A stretch of DNA of 64,000 nt from Siphonodentalium dalli (Eukaryota; Mollusca; Scaphopoda; Gadilida; Siphonodentaliidae). The stretch is taken from NCBI GenBank assembly GCA_032622095.1, contig CP136069.1, positions 199,177,239-199,241,238 of the forward strand. The letters are read 5' to 3'. Positions 46,196-57,835 of this stretch are shown here, in pieces. Each line of letters starts with the position of its first letter. Within the stretch, counting starts at the first letter, position 1. Position numbers and translations under genes: made by a program. A model generated the notes under the pieces. It saw nothing but the letters and a program-made list of their open reading frames with translations, had not been told where the DNA came from and made no database searches.

Positions 46196-46644
46196 GCCTT
46201 TACCCAACAAAACGGCCCTGTGCCAATGCATTCTCTTATATATGCGAGTCGACCATAGGTTCTTCTCGCATATATAAGAGAATGCATTGGCTTAACACAT
46301 ATTAAAAATGATAAAATTGTCAAAGAATGTAGAAAAATATTATAAAAATTGTTAAAAAATGTAAGAAAAAATTATTAAATTGTTAAAGAATGTAAGAAAA
46401 AATATAATAAAAAGTGTTAAAAAGTGATTTTTTTTTTAGGCCAATGCATTCTCTTATATATGCGAGGCGACCTATGGTCGACTCGCATATATAAGAGAAT
46501 GCAACTGTAACTATCACAATGTGGTCAATGAGCCGGTTCCAATGCTATCCATATTTGTATGGTTCTATTGAGACAGACCCAAGATAATTTAGGCTGTTGC
46601 AGCTTCATTTGGGCTATTTTTCTGGGTGTTTTGTTGGTTAAAGG
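46196..46644. mobile_element. PiggyBac-like MITE, family A copy 3 (reversed interior)
   Basis: Starts gcctttacccaacaaaa after TTAA (46192-46195); the right end tgttggttaaaggc is mutated. The long unique arm found at the left of copies 1 and 2 (ggttccaatg, tatggttctattgagacaga) lies at the right here in reverse complement, so this copy is in the opposite orientation. Two hairpin cores are present. Confidence 0.78.
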
Positions 46645-46655
46645 CATACTGTGTA

Positions 46656-47726
46656 GTGTTGAAATGACCAGTCGACTAATATTTCACAATAGTTGATTAG
46701 CATTCTCCTTGTCTACTTATCGCCATATTTCCCAGAATGGTACTCTGTATTGCGATGGATCCCAAATATGACTGCTTTGTTGCGGTTACGGTCACAGGTC
46801 CCCTGGTGCGATACCACCACTACAAGTATATATACTAATGTGGTGGTATCGCACCAGGGGACCTGTGGTTACGGTATTATATAATCATGTTGCTGATCTA
46901 TTCAGTCATCATGCGAGGGATAGCGACCGGTTATTCATCAGAAAAGCGGGACACTTCATGTCTCATTAGAACAATCATTGTTCAGCTAAGTCACATCAGC
47001 AGAGTTACTATACACATTCACATATTCAAAGTGCGGCATCTTTGATCTACGACAATCTACGTCCGACATTGCAATAGAAATGTTATGATTGTTTTGACGA
47101 TTCTGTGACTGATACAGGATCAAACCAATTCCGACGTGTTCACTCACTCCTAAATGTTTATATTGTGCTGGATTATGCCAATATATCATTAAGTTTCTAA
47201 TCAAGTCATTGAATCATTGTCATATAACTCACACACCCCCTAAAGTAGACCAACTGTTACATCGTTTAGCGGAATAGCTCTCTGAACATTACGTAAAATG
47301 CTTCACCTGTATCACATAAACCTGCATATAGAAAATAGACTGCGCATGCCCCAGAAGTTAAGAAGCTTGTATCCAGCTGTTTCGAAGTCTCTCTATAGTA
47401 TTTTATGACGGTCACTTTGTCAAGATCGCACACGAACATAACTTCAACACTGAAATTTACCCCAATATTATATGATATGAGTGATGTTCTTGATACTTAG
47501 CTGTCACAATAGGCTTCAACATCAATAAATATAATGATAAATAGGCATGTTCTAATAAATTTATGCTGACATACAGCTGTGAAATGGGCAGATCGTCGAT
47601 GTCTAAGAAAATACTTTGATAATCCTGTGTGGGATTTTTATCATTCTATATATAGTAGGTGTCAACTAGTGGTCGACTAAGGGCCACCGAATAGTCGACT
47701 ACGGAATACCATAGTCATTTCAACAC
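46656..47726. mobile_element. TIR element H with internal hairpin
   Basis: Left end gtgttgaaatgaccagtcga + ctaat and right end agtcgactacggaataccat + agtcatttcaacac are inverted repeats. A near-perfect 28-bp-armed hairpin (cacaggtcccctggtgcgat + accaccac and complement) lies at 46793-46867. No transposase frame; no target duplication was evident. Confidence 0.65.
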
Positions 47727-48268
47727 CACCATAATGGTTTTATATATGGGCCCTTGTGTTGCATAATATACTGGTATATTGGATCATAGAAGGGTATGTT
47801 GGGGTGTAAATTGAACTTCAGCCATTGTTACTTTCAAACAGGGAGAAGTGATCCGAAATCTTTAGGCTAGTCTACCCATTACCAGTCACCAAATGGTAAA
47901 ATTATTTCCAATTGACTAAGTTTTTAGCATATTTATCAGTGGAGTTGAATATACTCTTATAATCATAATATGGTTAACTTTGTCAGCCGATTACATAAGT
48001 GTAGCATGTGAATTTTCTAAATTTCCATAAACACATCTGGTGTTCGTATTCTGTTGTGGAAGGAAAAGAATTGTCATGTTTCGGGACACTGATGAATGTA
48101 TCTTTTAGAATAATTGTTATCCTTTAGCTAAAACTAAAAGATTTATCTAAAATTAAAGGATAATGTTGATGCAAATTGAAAACACAGATAATATCTTTTC
48201 ATAACTAATGTTACCAAATACAAGGGTCTGGAATAAATACAGATGACACACATCATGTTCCGCTGAAC
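47727..48268. other. EPS15L1 intron, nothing recognised
   Basis: AT-rich; no features supported. Confidence 0.4.
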
Positions 48269-48269
48269 T

Positions 48270-48375
48270 CCATCTTGGATGCCAATGGCGTCTCTGTGAT
48301 AGATCGGATGCTTCTCTATGATAGATCTGATGCTTCTCTGTGATATATCTGATGCTTCTCTGTGATAGATCTGGT
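48270..48375. repeat. 26-28-bp tandem repeat, about four copies
   Basis: Unit like gatagatctgatgcttctct + gtgat repeats just upstream of the branch/acceptor region of the exon at 48417. Confidence 0.75.
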
Positions 48376-48416
48376 GCTCTGATTCATCAATACAATTTCT
48401 CTATTTTTATTATCAG

Positions 48417-48518
48417 GTTTTACTAAACTCCAAGCTGGATGTCGCCTCTCTCGGTTTAATATGGGACCTGAGCGATATTGATAAAGATGGCTATCTGGAT
48501 GGTGATGAATTCGCAGTG
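48417..48518 (+). CDS. EPS15L1: EPS15-like adaptor, EH2 exon b with EF-hand loop
   Basis: The acceptor ctatttttattatcag opens 34 codons from [20 protein letters not shown] to [11 protein letters not shown], ending at donor GTATGT. It contains the NPF-pocket Trp (LIWDLSD) and a canonical 12-residue calcium loop ([12 protein letters not shown]). Phase 0 on both sides; the next exon must supply A-M-H-L-V-Y, which is the segment that has been tandemly multiplied downstream. Confidence 0.97.
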
Positions 48519-48712
48519 GTATGTCATCTTCATAACTTACACAATATGTTTGTCAATTTGTTAATATGATTGCCATGTATTATCAGTCTTCCACATTTAT
48601 GGATTTTATACTAAAATTAAATTGACCCAGCATGCATGGAAGTTATGATTGCATTTTATAAAAAAAATTGCCATCCTATTTGATTTGGACTGCAATTACT
48701 GAAATGTTCACA

Positions 48713-48935
48713 TAATAAGTTCAACAAATGACCATACGACCATATGTCATTTGTCAGACTTATTATCTGAACATATCCCAACAAAGAATATGAATTGTTC
48801 TGCCCTTGTATTATTTTTTGTCATACTGCCATCTGCTAATTTATCCTGAACATCCCTCTGAATGAATTTTAGACTATTCCAATGTATACTTTTACAACAG
48901 AATGGGAGAATCCATTCAGTATCAAAAGAGTTAAA
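48713..48935. repeat. Foldback repeat related to 2379-2590
   Basis: ataataagttcaacaaatga and tcatttgtcagacttattat form a diverged palindrome; the flank ttccaatgtatacttttaca + acagaatgggagaatccattc matches the region at 2530-2575. Confidence 0.65.
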
Positions 48936-49119
48936 GAAGGTTGCATTAGTCTTCGGCTGTAGGAGGGTTTGAAAATTTATCAAATCACGTGATCATCTTG
49001 AACCAATTCGAACATATTGCATGATATCATATAAAATAAAATCTTGAATGTTTGAAGGAGCCCATACATCAAAGTTCTCTACTACTTTGTACTTCAGCCA
49101 AGGTTGCAAATTGTTTGTC

Positions 49120-49525
49120 TGTCCTTTGCAGAATGATGTCCCCAGAGGGTGAATTTAGTGATATATCCTGCACGGTGGGCCAGCATCATCAAATTCACCC
49201 TCTGAGGACCTCAACTGCTATGAGAGGCCAACGATCAGATTGAAGTTCTCCAGTTGAAGTTGGTGATGTTCACCCATTAGTCACCTTGATTATGCATTTT
49301 ATCTTCTGCAAATTAGGGGACATAGAAACTGAAGAAAAGGGAAAAAGTAACTTAAAAACAAAGTTAATTTGAGACTATAGATATTTCCCAGAAGATGAGG
49401 CCTAAGCATAATTAGGTCCCCAGATGATAATTTAGTGATACTAGCCTGCTCTGCGGGATATCGTAACTAAATTCACCCTCTGGGGACCTCATTTTGCAAA
49501 TGACAGACACACTATTTGTAGGATT
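49120..49525. mobile_element. Foldback MITE, family G copy 4
   Basis: Two hairpins (ccccagagggtgaatttagt ... aaattcaccctctgaggacc; and gtccccagatgataatttag ... ctaaattcaccctctgggga) are joined by the family interior. It ends 35 bp before the splice-site array. Confidence 0.65.
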
Positions 49526-49542
49526 AGCTTCTGTAGTACATA

Positions 49543-50217
49543 TTTTTTACTGTTTTACAGGCTATGCACTTAGTCTATAAAGCTCTTGTTTTCACTGTTT
49601 TACAGGCTATGCACTTAGTCTATAAAGCTCTTGTTTTCACTGTTTTACAGGCTATGCACTTAGTCTATAAAGCTCTTGTTTTCACTGTTTTACAGGCTAT
49701 GCACTTAGTCTATAAAGCTCTTGTTTTCACTGTTTTACAGGCTATGCACTTAGTCTATAAAGCTCTTGTTTTCACTGTTTTACAGGCTATGCACTCGGTC
49801 TATAAAGCTCTTGTTTTCACTGTTTTACAGGCTATGCACTTAGTTTATAAAGCTCTTGTTTTCACTGTTTCACAGGCTATGCACTTGGTCTATAAAGCTC
49901 TTGTTTTCACTGTTTTACAGGCTATGCACTTAGTCTATAAAGCTCTTGTTTTCACTGTTTTACAGGCTATGCACTTGGTCTATAAAGCTCTTGTTTTCAC
50001 TGTTTTACAGGCTATGCACTTGGTCTATAAAGCTCTTGTTTTCACTGTTTTACAGGCTATGCACTTGGTCTATAAAGCTCTTGTTTTCACTGTTTTACAG
50101 GCTATGCACTTGGTCTATAAAGCTCTTGTTTTCACTGTTTTACAGGCTATGCACTTAGTCTATAAAGCTCTTGTTTTCACTGTTTTACAGGCTATGCACT
50201 TAGTCTATAAAGCTCTT
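49543..50217 (+). repeat. EPS15L1: 45-bp tandem array of 3' splice sites plus exon start (15 copies)
   Basis: The unit gctatgcacttagtctataa + agctctt + gttttcactgttttacag repeats exactly every 45 bp from 49561; the 15th copy (50191) runs on into the full exon. Each unit holds a polypyrimidine tract, an AG acceptor and the first 27 coding nucleotides of the exon. Variants are few: tta/ttg (synonymous, clustered in copies 8 and 10-13), one tcg, one gtt, and one acceptor tttcacag. All 15 acceptors are in the same phase and no stop occurs from 49561 to the end of the exon. Confidence 0.97.
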
Positions 50218-50370
50218 GAGAAGGAACCAGTTCCTCAGGTGTTACCGCCACAGATGATTCCGCCATCTAAAAGGAAGAAAGCACCACCAGCAGGGGGCGT
50301 TGCTGTTCTGCCAGACTTGGCCTCTGTAGGCGTCCGGTCCTCTTCAGTCAGTTCTGCTGAAACATCAGAG
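50191..50370 (+). CDS. EPS15L1: EPS15-like adaptor, EH2 exon c and linker
   Basis: Using the last acceptor, 60 codons begin [20 protein letters not shown], continue [13 protein letters not shown] and end [10 protein letters not shown] before donor GTAAAA. This matches the EH2 C-terminal helix and the P-P-S-K-R-K-K segment of EPS15L1 and keeps the domain at normal length. Upstream acceptors at 45-bp steps could add 1-14 copies of a 15-residue unit ([15 protein letters not shown]) directly after DEFAV, within the helix following the EF-hand loop. The Ser-rich end is the EH2-EH3 linker. Confidence 0.93.
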
Positions 50371-50499
50371 GTAAAACTACTTCAGGTCAATTGGACGAGT
50401 TTAGATTGAATAACCTCATCCATCAAGCACCCACAGACTATAATACTATGCCCCGGAAAGGGAAAATTGAAATGTGAACTTGTAGATCAGATATCTTTT

Positions 50500-50830
50500 T
50501 ATCACATGATTAGCACTATTTTCCTATGTAATATTCGAGCGTAATAGACACGTGTAATATCGTCGCATGCAATGACGTCACGCTGCTCTTTGGGACAAAG
50601 TTCGCTGTCTGTTAATTATTGTTGTTTTCGATAAAATATAAGCGATTATATGACCATATGATAAAAAGTATCTCAAACTCGTTCTATTTTATATGTAATT
50701 TATCAACCTCGTCCACTAAATTCTATTTGAGCCTCGGTAAACCTCGGCTCAAATCGAATTTAGTGAACTCGGTTGATAAATTCCGTTATAAAATAGAAAC
50801 TCATGTGAGATCCTCTTTTTTATCCACATC
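50500..50830. repeat. Family K hairpin repeat, copy 2 (inverted)
   Basis: Reverse-complement counterpart of 42240-42565: ttatcaacctcgtccactaa + attctatttgagcctcgg and complement, plus aatagacacgtgtaat and ttgttttcgat flanks. Confidence 0.75.
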
Positions 50831-50875
50831 AACAGATCCTACAATAGCAGGTTAATGACATAATGGAGTTGACCC

Positions 50876-51300
50876 CCAGGCAGGGAAGAATCCAGAGATA
50901 ATTTGGGGACACCTGTTTTCCAGCAGAGGACACATGTATCCCCATATAACTTAATAAGACTTCTGTGCCAAACCAACACAGATACATGTATGATGTACAC
51001 AGGGTTTCCGTTTGTATGGCTCAGGGTCCGTAGGACGGCCTCATTCCCCTCACAGATGATCTGTTTGATACATACATGTACCAAAAGTCAATAGCAATAT
51101 GCCGTAAAAAATTCGGCTGCAACGGGAGTTTGTGGGGTTAACAGAATACTGGTGAAAACGCGGGTCAATTGCGCACAGTGTGTTACCGGTACAGGTATAA
51201 GCCTTTGAAATAAAAGCGCCAAAACTACAACGTAATGGTTGGTGTGCATTGAAATAGCAATGTTATATATACGTACAAAGTACACAGCGTAATACATGTC
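50876..51300. other. EPS15L1 intron, nothing recognised
   Basis: No coding or repeat feature supported. Confidence 0.35.
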
Positions 51301-51307
51301 GCGGTGA

Positions 51308-51515
51308 CATCAAAGAATTTTGTAGTGCTGAGTACGGATATTTTTGTGCATGGGATTTCCGTGGACGAAACTACTCAAGCTCGGAGATCCCTTGCTATGG
51401 TACGATTATATAATTTGATCAAAGAATGTCGAACTGCTGAGTCGGGAGATTTTTGTGCACGGTATTTCCATGGATGAAACTACTGATGTTCCGAGATCCT
51501 GTTCTATGATAATAA
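51308..51515. repeat. Two-copy direct repeat of about 108 bp
   Basis: Blocks atcaaagaat, gctgagt, atttttgtgca, ggatttccgtggacgaaact + act and gagatcc recur about 108 bp apart with moderate divergence. Confidence 0.65.
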
Positions 51516-51519
51516 TAAT

Positions 51520-52320
51520 ATAATTAATGGGTCCCTCTGCGGAGTTCATATTCTGCAATTCATTTTGATTTTACGATTTTACACGTGTTCACATTTCCCG
51601 CCAAAACTCAATTATGTTATATAACACATTGGCTAATGCAGACTATTGAACAAGTTACGCGTTCCGATTTCATTTGTAAGATTTCACTACCATTCACATT
51701 ACGCCGCTATAAATATCCCCTGTAGATAAACCCTGCAGTTTGATGTCACAGCGCACAAATAATTTTACGATTGACAGAATAAATCCTTTTAGTTTCTTTT
51801 TCACAGAAGGAATTGAAATTCTAGGAAATACTTAATTCAATTCTCCTTGCTGGGTATTATTGGTCAATGCATAGACGCTTTTTAGTGTTTAGTACAATTA
51901 TACCTGTCGGAATCTTATTGTAAGTTATAAATTTGTAAACACTCGTAGTTTGTTCATTTATTTAGTCTTCACTCAGACGGTAGTCTTAGGTGCGTAATTA
52001 CATGATTAATGATCTGGATGCCATCAACACAATTAATGCACCCACGGAAACGATCGACTTGCGTAACATACTTAGCTTTGGATTGCTTTGTGATTATTAG
52101 TGACAAATAAAAAAAATTCCGTCTTTCCGTCGAGTTATATGTTTCCCCAATACGGACTCATTAAAATCCCCCTGTCGGAAACACTGATACACATGTATTA
52201 TAAATATTACATAATATTTCTTATTTCAAAATTCAACATGCAAATAAAGGTTCTATTGCGACTGCAGATTTGTGATTTACATTGTTGAATTGCCTTGCAA
52301 AATTCAGATTGACTCAATAC
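51520..52320. other. EPS15L1 intron, nothing recognised
   Basis: AT-rich sequence without a supported feature. Confidence 0.35.
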
Positions 52321-52323
52321 TAT

Positions 52324-52410
52324 CCTCTAGGAATTTTGGGACATTTGGGCTTCTCGAGTTTGCGTGCCCACACCTGTAACAGGTATCAAAACAGCCCTGG
52401 AAATTTCCCT
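52324..52410. repeat. Dispersed repeat, reverse complement of 34117-34205
   Basis: aggaattttgggacatttgg + gcttct and acctgtaacaggtatcaaaa + cagccctgg match the earlier copy on the other strand. Confidence 0.75.
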
Positions 52411-52794
52411 GCCCCCAGGTGTTCCGGCATTGAAAGGGCATCACACAGGCAGTACACTAATAGCTATCAGCTTCATTTCACACTTTGGCCAGTTAGTTAT
52501 TTATTGTTTTATGTAGCCAGCACATGGTTAGACCTTTAATCTTTATTAAGAGACCAATTCATTTTACTTTGGACTGGTCATATCTTCGAGGACCCCCACA
52601 TGCAAAATCTCAGTTTTCATTTATAATGCTAATCTAATGTCATGTTATATATGAATCATGTTTTATATTATTTAATATATGAAAAATAATTTGTTTTGTG
52701 TTTTATTATGTTAGATAAATATTTAAAATAAGACACAAAGATCATCTTATATATTGTAATACAGGTGAAACATATTGGGGCAGGTAGTATTAAT

Positions 52795-53290
52795 GAGTTA
52801 TTCATCTTTGTTTATCTGGAAATGTTGACTTTTTGGTCTGTCTGGTGTCTGTTCATGTCGTAACTTCAACAGTTGTGCTGGGATCTCAATGAAATTTGGC
52901 ATGGATGTTCACTACTATGAGGACATTAAAAAGTGGGTTCCATCGTTTTATTCGGATTTTCCATTCTAGAGTTATACATCTTTGTTTATCTGGAAATGTT
53001 GGCTTTTTGGTCCGTCTGATGTCTGTTTATGTCGTAACTTCAACAGTTGTGCTGGGATCTCAATGAAATTTGATATGGATGTTCACTACTATGAGGACAT
53101 TCAATAGAGGCTTCCATTGTTCTGTTCCGCTTTTTCTAGAGTTATTCATCTTTGTTTATCTGGAAATGTTGGCTGTTTGGTCCATCCCATGTCTGTTCAG
53201 GTCATAACTTGAACAGTAATGCTCGTATCTCAATGAAATTTTGTATGGATGTTCACCACTATGAGGACATTTAATGGCACATTCATCTGT
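52795..53290. repeat. Three tandem units of about 170-174 bp
   Basis: Each unit starts gagttattcatctttgttta + tctggaaatgttg (52795, 52969, 53139) and contains cgtaacttcaacagttgtgc + tgggatctcaatgaaatttg. A diverged single unit lies near 55458. Confidence 0.8.
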
Positions 53291-53299
53291 TTTTTTTTT

Positions 53300-53990
53300 G
53301 TTTTTTATGTGTACCCATACCATGTATGGTACACATAATGCCGACGTCCGGATCAACCATCCGTCGTTCGTCCGTCCGTCCGTCTGTCCGTCTGTCCGTA
53401 GACACTTGCTATCCGATTCATTTACTCGAATATTTTTTATCGGATCTTGTTCAAATTTTATGTGCATGTTTATGATGACACACTCCTCACCTGTATAGTT
53501 TTTGGTATCGATCGGTTGATCGGTTTAGAAATTATTAACACTTTGCATCCGCACATAGGCATGAGCTATCCGATGCTGTAACCAAAGTATTTTTTGTCTG
53601 ATTGTTTTCATATTTGATATGTAGGTTTATGATGACACACCCCTCACCTGTATAGTTTTTGGTATCGATTAGTTGATCAGTTTAGAAAATAATTAACCCT
53701 TCACACACATGCTATCCAATGTAATAAGTTGAACATATTTCTTCTGATCTGCCTCATATTTCTTACCTAGGTTTTTCTTAGCACGGTCTTCATCTGTATG
53801 GTTTTTGGTATTATTTAATTAACCCTTTTCACTCTTAATGTTTACTTAGAACTCACGCAAGCTGCTATGACTCAAAACATTTTTCATCTGATCTACACCA
53901 AATTTGGTACATGTGGTCCTCACCCCAAAATACAGATCAAGTACAAATTTGGGTTTGATCCGATATATTTTAACAGAGTTATGGCCCTTT
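53300..53990. repeat. gtccgt-type dispersed repeat with about 150-bp units
   Basis: Starts with a tac/gta hairpin (accataccatgtatggt) and a gtccgtccgtccgtctgtccg-like run, then units sharing cacctgtatagtttttggta + tcgat (53488, 53642, diverged 53791). Confidence 0.65.
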
Positions 53991-55457
53991 ATAATTCAAG
54001 TGACTTATAATGTAGTTCCATGAAATACACTGGTATATGGTGGAATGGTGGACAACTCTATTAGAAATATAATGATGGTGTATGCCCATGCAGATTATAA
54101 ACAGCTCAGGAAATGATTAATGACATCTGCTATTTAGCTATGGCCAAGTGGTTAGATGGATACCAAGATAAACAAACAATATTATACTGATGGCTGGTTA
54201 ATTGTCAAATTTGATAAATGACAGGAGGCTCTTGTTTATCTAATTTTGAAATTTCATTACAGGCTGCCTGATAATTGACCCATGACCTACACAATTGTCT
54301 TCTATATTCCATTGATATGCTTAGAAAATAATTAACCCTTTCCAAGTTTCCAACAGATTTATGCTATAATGCACATGGGCTCTTCCTCATATGTCTTATC
54401 ATTGATTTTTGAAAAATATATTAACCCTTCAGACAGATTCTTTTGATATTACATTAAAATAATGGCTAATAGCCAATATAATTTTTATATGCAATAGGTT
54501 ACAAGCTGATAAATCTACATTATTGTTTGTATTATGCAGAAACATATTAAATGAACCCTCTTGTTGAATCAGGTTCATTAGTTAATGAACATTCAATAAG
54601 ACACCAATTGAATATGCTTACAGATTATATGTGATGCATTATTTTGAAAATCAATATGGCAGATAATATTGCCAGGAACCTTATTTTCCCATCTGTTCAT
54701 ATTGTCATGGTTGACTGAATTTTGGGGACCACAGAGTGCTTAAAAGATTAACAGTGAAGGTTATGTGTTTTAGTCTGCAAGCTACTTGTAAAATATTGTT
54801 ATGTCTTGAAACCATTTGATTCAGTGTTACTTTCCTTTAAATTAACTATGGTAATCTTTTCGATTTAGGGATCATTGGGGCCAGCATCCACACCATATAA
54901 TGGCTGTATAACATGGCTGTATAACATTATATAGATAACACTTTTGAATTGTATAAACTACATGCATTTTTGACATGATTGATAAACAAATAATAACTGG
55001 GAAGAATGGGGGGGGGGGGGGGGGGGGGTCATTAAAGTTCAAATTAAATATGAGATGGAATCCCACATGTTCTTCTAAGCAGTCTGGCTTGTCAACTAAT
55101 TATAATTTCTCTTTAGAAGTGAATGAGATTTGAATAGCTGGTAGTTTTGTTTCCAATGAGCTAACTTCAACTTATAAACATATCCTCAGAAATAACTAAA
55201 CCATTGGATCTCACATAGAGAGGTCCTTGGATGAATAAGGATAGAGTTATTAGATTTAGAACACCCCCCCCCCCCCCACTTTGCAACCACAAATACTTTA
55301 ACCCCTTCTTAAGACAAATTATTTGAGCTATTGAATTCAAGATAGTGCTGATATATGGATACCTGTGTTCATATCTTTGTTAAATGATCAGTTATAGCTA
55401 ATCGCTATCGCCCGGGTATGGGTTAAACATCTGCCGATCGTGATCGGCCTCTCGTTA
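53991..55457. other. EPS15L1 intron, homopolymers only
   Basis: Contains a G run of about 20 (55009-55028) and a C run of about 17 (55264-55280). A weak exon-like stretch at 54869 was rejected on phase. No gene feature is supported. Confidence 0.4.
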
Positions 55458-55893
55458 TTCTAAAGTTATTCATCTTTGTTGATATGAAAATGCTGATTTT
55501 TGGGTCCATCTGTCTGAGTATAGCAGTCATAAGTTATAGATATGCCCAAACTAGGCGGTATGCCACAAGGGGGTATGCACCGGACGACAGTCCATCTCTT
55601 GTTTTATTTATGAAAAATAATTTGTTTGTGTGGCAGGTAGTATTAATGAGTTTGCAATGGAAATTATCTGGAGTAATGCTATTTTTGTGCATGAATTTTT
55701 GTCATCTTCATTCAGAGTTAACCTGACATCAATTTATAATCGCCCTCTAAGTTCTAAAAAGCTTTGACGACCATCCCATGGTTTTTTTTGACCAAAAACA
55801 TAGACTGGGCTTATCCTCAGGGATGTTTTTACTGATGGGTGTATACAGTAGAATATAAATATTGTTTTCGGTAATCAATGATATATTATTATA

Positions 55894-56640
55894 CCCCCCG
55901 CAACGAAGTCAGCTTGTCCGTCCGTCGTCCGTCCGTGGACACAAATTTGTCCGGAGTTTTTCTCAGTCGTTTTTTTATCAATTTCCGTGAAACTTGGCAC
56001 AGACATCAACCACCATGGGAACCTGTGCACCTGCAATTATGACGTCTGTCAGACACTTTTTTTTGGAGTTATCCCCCCCTTTTTCGACTTAGAAAATTTT
56101 CGCAGCGTGTATACTTTTGTCCGAGCTTTTATTCCTACATTTTTTGGTCAATTTTTTTAAAACATGGCACAGATATTTAGTACCATTGGAACTTGTGCAT
56201 CTGCGATTATGACATCTGTCCGACATTTTTTGGTGGAGTTATCCCCCTTTTTCAACTTAGAAACTTTTTTTGCAACATGCATAATTTTGTCCGAGCTTTT
56301 ATTCCTACATTTTTCAGTCAATGTTTTTTAATCTTGGCACTGATATTTAGTACCATGGGAACCTGTGCACCTGCAATTATGACGTCTGTCCGACATTTTT
56401 TGTGTGGAGTTATTCCCCATTTTCGACTTAGAATTTATTTCGCAACATACATAATTTTGTCCAAGCTTTTATTCCTACAATTTTCGGTCAATAGGTTTAA
56501 GATTAGGGTTATGGTTGTACACCTGCAATGGGAACTGTTATTTTATTATTTTAACTAAATGTTTACTGACATGTCAAACATCTTAGTATTTTAAAAAAAG
56601 GGGGGTATCCGTAGTCCCATTGGGACAGTCACACCTCTAG
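55894..56640. mobile_element. Dispersed repeat M, copy 1, with about 170-bp internal units
   Basis: Left end ataccccccgcaacgaagtc, right end ggggggtatccgtagtccca + ttgggaca. Three internal units about 170 bp apart share atgggaacctgtgcacctgc + aattatgacgtctgtc, and gtccgagcttttattcctac + attttt. A second copy is at 57836-58425. Class unknown. Confidence 0.7.
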
Positions 56641-56769
56641 TTTTAAAAGGATTACATTTTCATATCGACTTCCATGCCTGTTTTCCTCACCCGTTTTATG
56701 ACATGCCGAAAACAGATGTAATGCCTGATCTTTTTTTCTATTTCATATATTGATATTTGCTCTTTCAAC

Positions 56770-56921
56770 CAAGCCTTGAAATAGGGTGTCTGTCATTTGC
56801 AGAATGAGGTCCCCAGAGGGTGAATTTGGTGATGCTAGCCTGCTATGCGGGGTAGCATCACTAAATTCACCCTCTGGGGGACCTCATTCTGCAAATGACA
56901 GACACCCTATTTCAAGGCTTG
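56770..56921. mobile_element. Near-perfect palindromic element with 8-bp target duplication (family G)
   Basis: caagccttgaaatagggtgt + ctgtcatttgcagaatgagg + tccccagagggtgaattt pairs with the complementary right half; the loop is only a few bases around ctagcctgctatgcggggtag. Identical octamers ctttcaac flank it (56762-56769 and 56922-56929), indicating insertion as a unit. Confidence 0.85.
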
Positions 56922-56929
56922 CTTTCAAC

Positions 56930-57600
56930 TCAAGAGTCAATTATTTTGTTGGGTTTAGTACTTGATAGTACTTGCTAATTTCATCATCAAATGACATTAT
57001 CATTGTTTGTTTGGTATCTTTCCTCAACCTGTGAAATGTCCTGGGGAGAAATTTAGTGCTGGGTGGTATTTTGTATACTGATTATAATCTGTAAGAATCT
57101 CAATATTGTCAATGTAACCATTAATTTTGTTTTTAACTGGTACAACCGAACTTGCTGTATTTTGAAGGTAAAACCTGATATTTCTGCTCAACCATGATTG
57201 TACTCGAGGCTAATTTGATTGTTTCTTTCTGCAGAGAGTTTTTTCATTTATGCTTTGTTTAGCCCTTTGGAGAGTATCTGTAACGTCATATGCATGACAT
57301 CATGAGTAAATTTAACGTCATAGCAATAATTACAAACAAGTTCTGGTCAAAAGGGTCCAATAATTAGTTTTAATTTATGTGCATTTTTTTTTAACGTGTG
57401 TTATCATAATCGATTGCACTTATACATTTGGGACATTATATTAATTAAAATAACTCCTATACAAATCATTTATAAATCAGATGATTTATTGAAGTTATGT
57501 CTACATAAAATAACACTTCCTGAAACGACATATATGTCGTTCTACTCCTCAACCGATAAACGACATATATGTCGTTCTACTCGCCAAAGAGTTAAAAAAC
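56930..57600. other. EPS15L1 intron, small direct repeat only
   Basis: The phrase cgacatatatgtcgttctac + tc occurs twice about 35 bp apart (57526, 57561). Nothing else recognised. Confidence 0.4.
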
Positions 57601-57603
57601 AGG

Positions 57604-57835
57604 ACGTATTATGTTGTAGGTCTGTCAATCTGTCCCCGTACATCTGTTCACTTTTGGTTTCCGGATGATAACTTTAGATAGTCTCAACTGAATCGAATGA
57701 AATTTGGTATGTGGATTTACTAGCACAAAATACAGGTCAGGTGCGAATTTGTGTTCTGCCCGCCAATTTTCATCAGAGTTATGGCCCTTGTTGGAATTAC
57801 CATGGGTATATTTCCACGGCCTAGCGATGCTCTTA
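57604..57835 (+). repeat. Dispersed repeat N, uninterrupted copy
   Basis: gatgataactttagatagtc, gaaatttggtatgtggattt, cagagttatggcccttgttg + gaattac, cctagcgatgctct; the same sequence is split at 39840-40034 and 41282-41350. Confidence 0.65.

Noticed and set aside
54869-54905. Possible extra EPS15L1 linker exon (GSLGPASTPYNG after tttcgatttag)
   Set aside because: Composition would suit a linker, but both nearby GT donors leave phase 1 while the neighbouring exons require phase 0.
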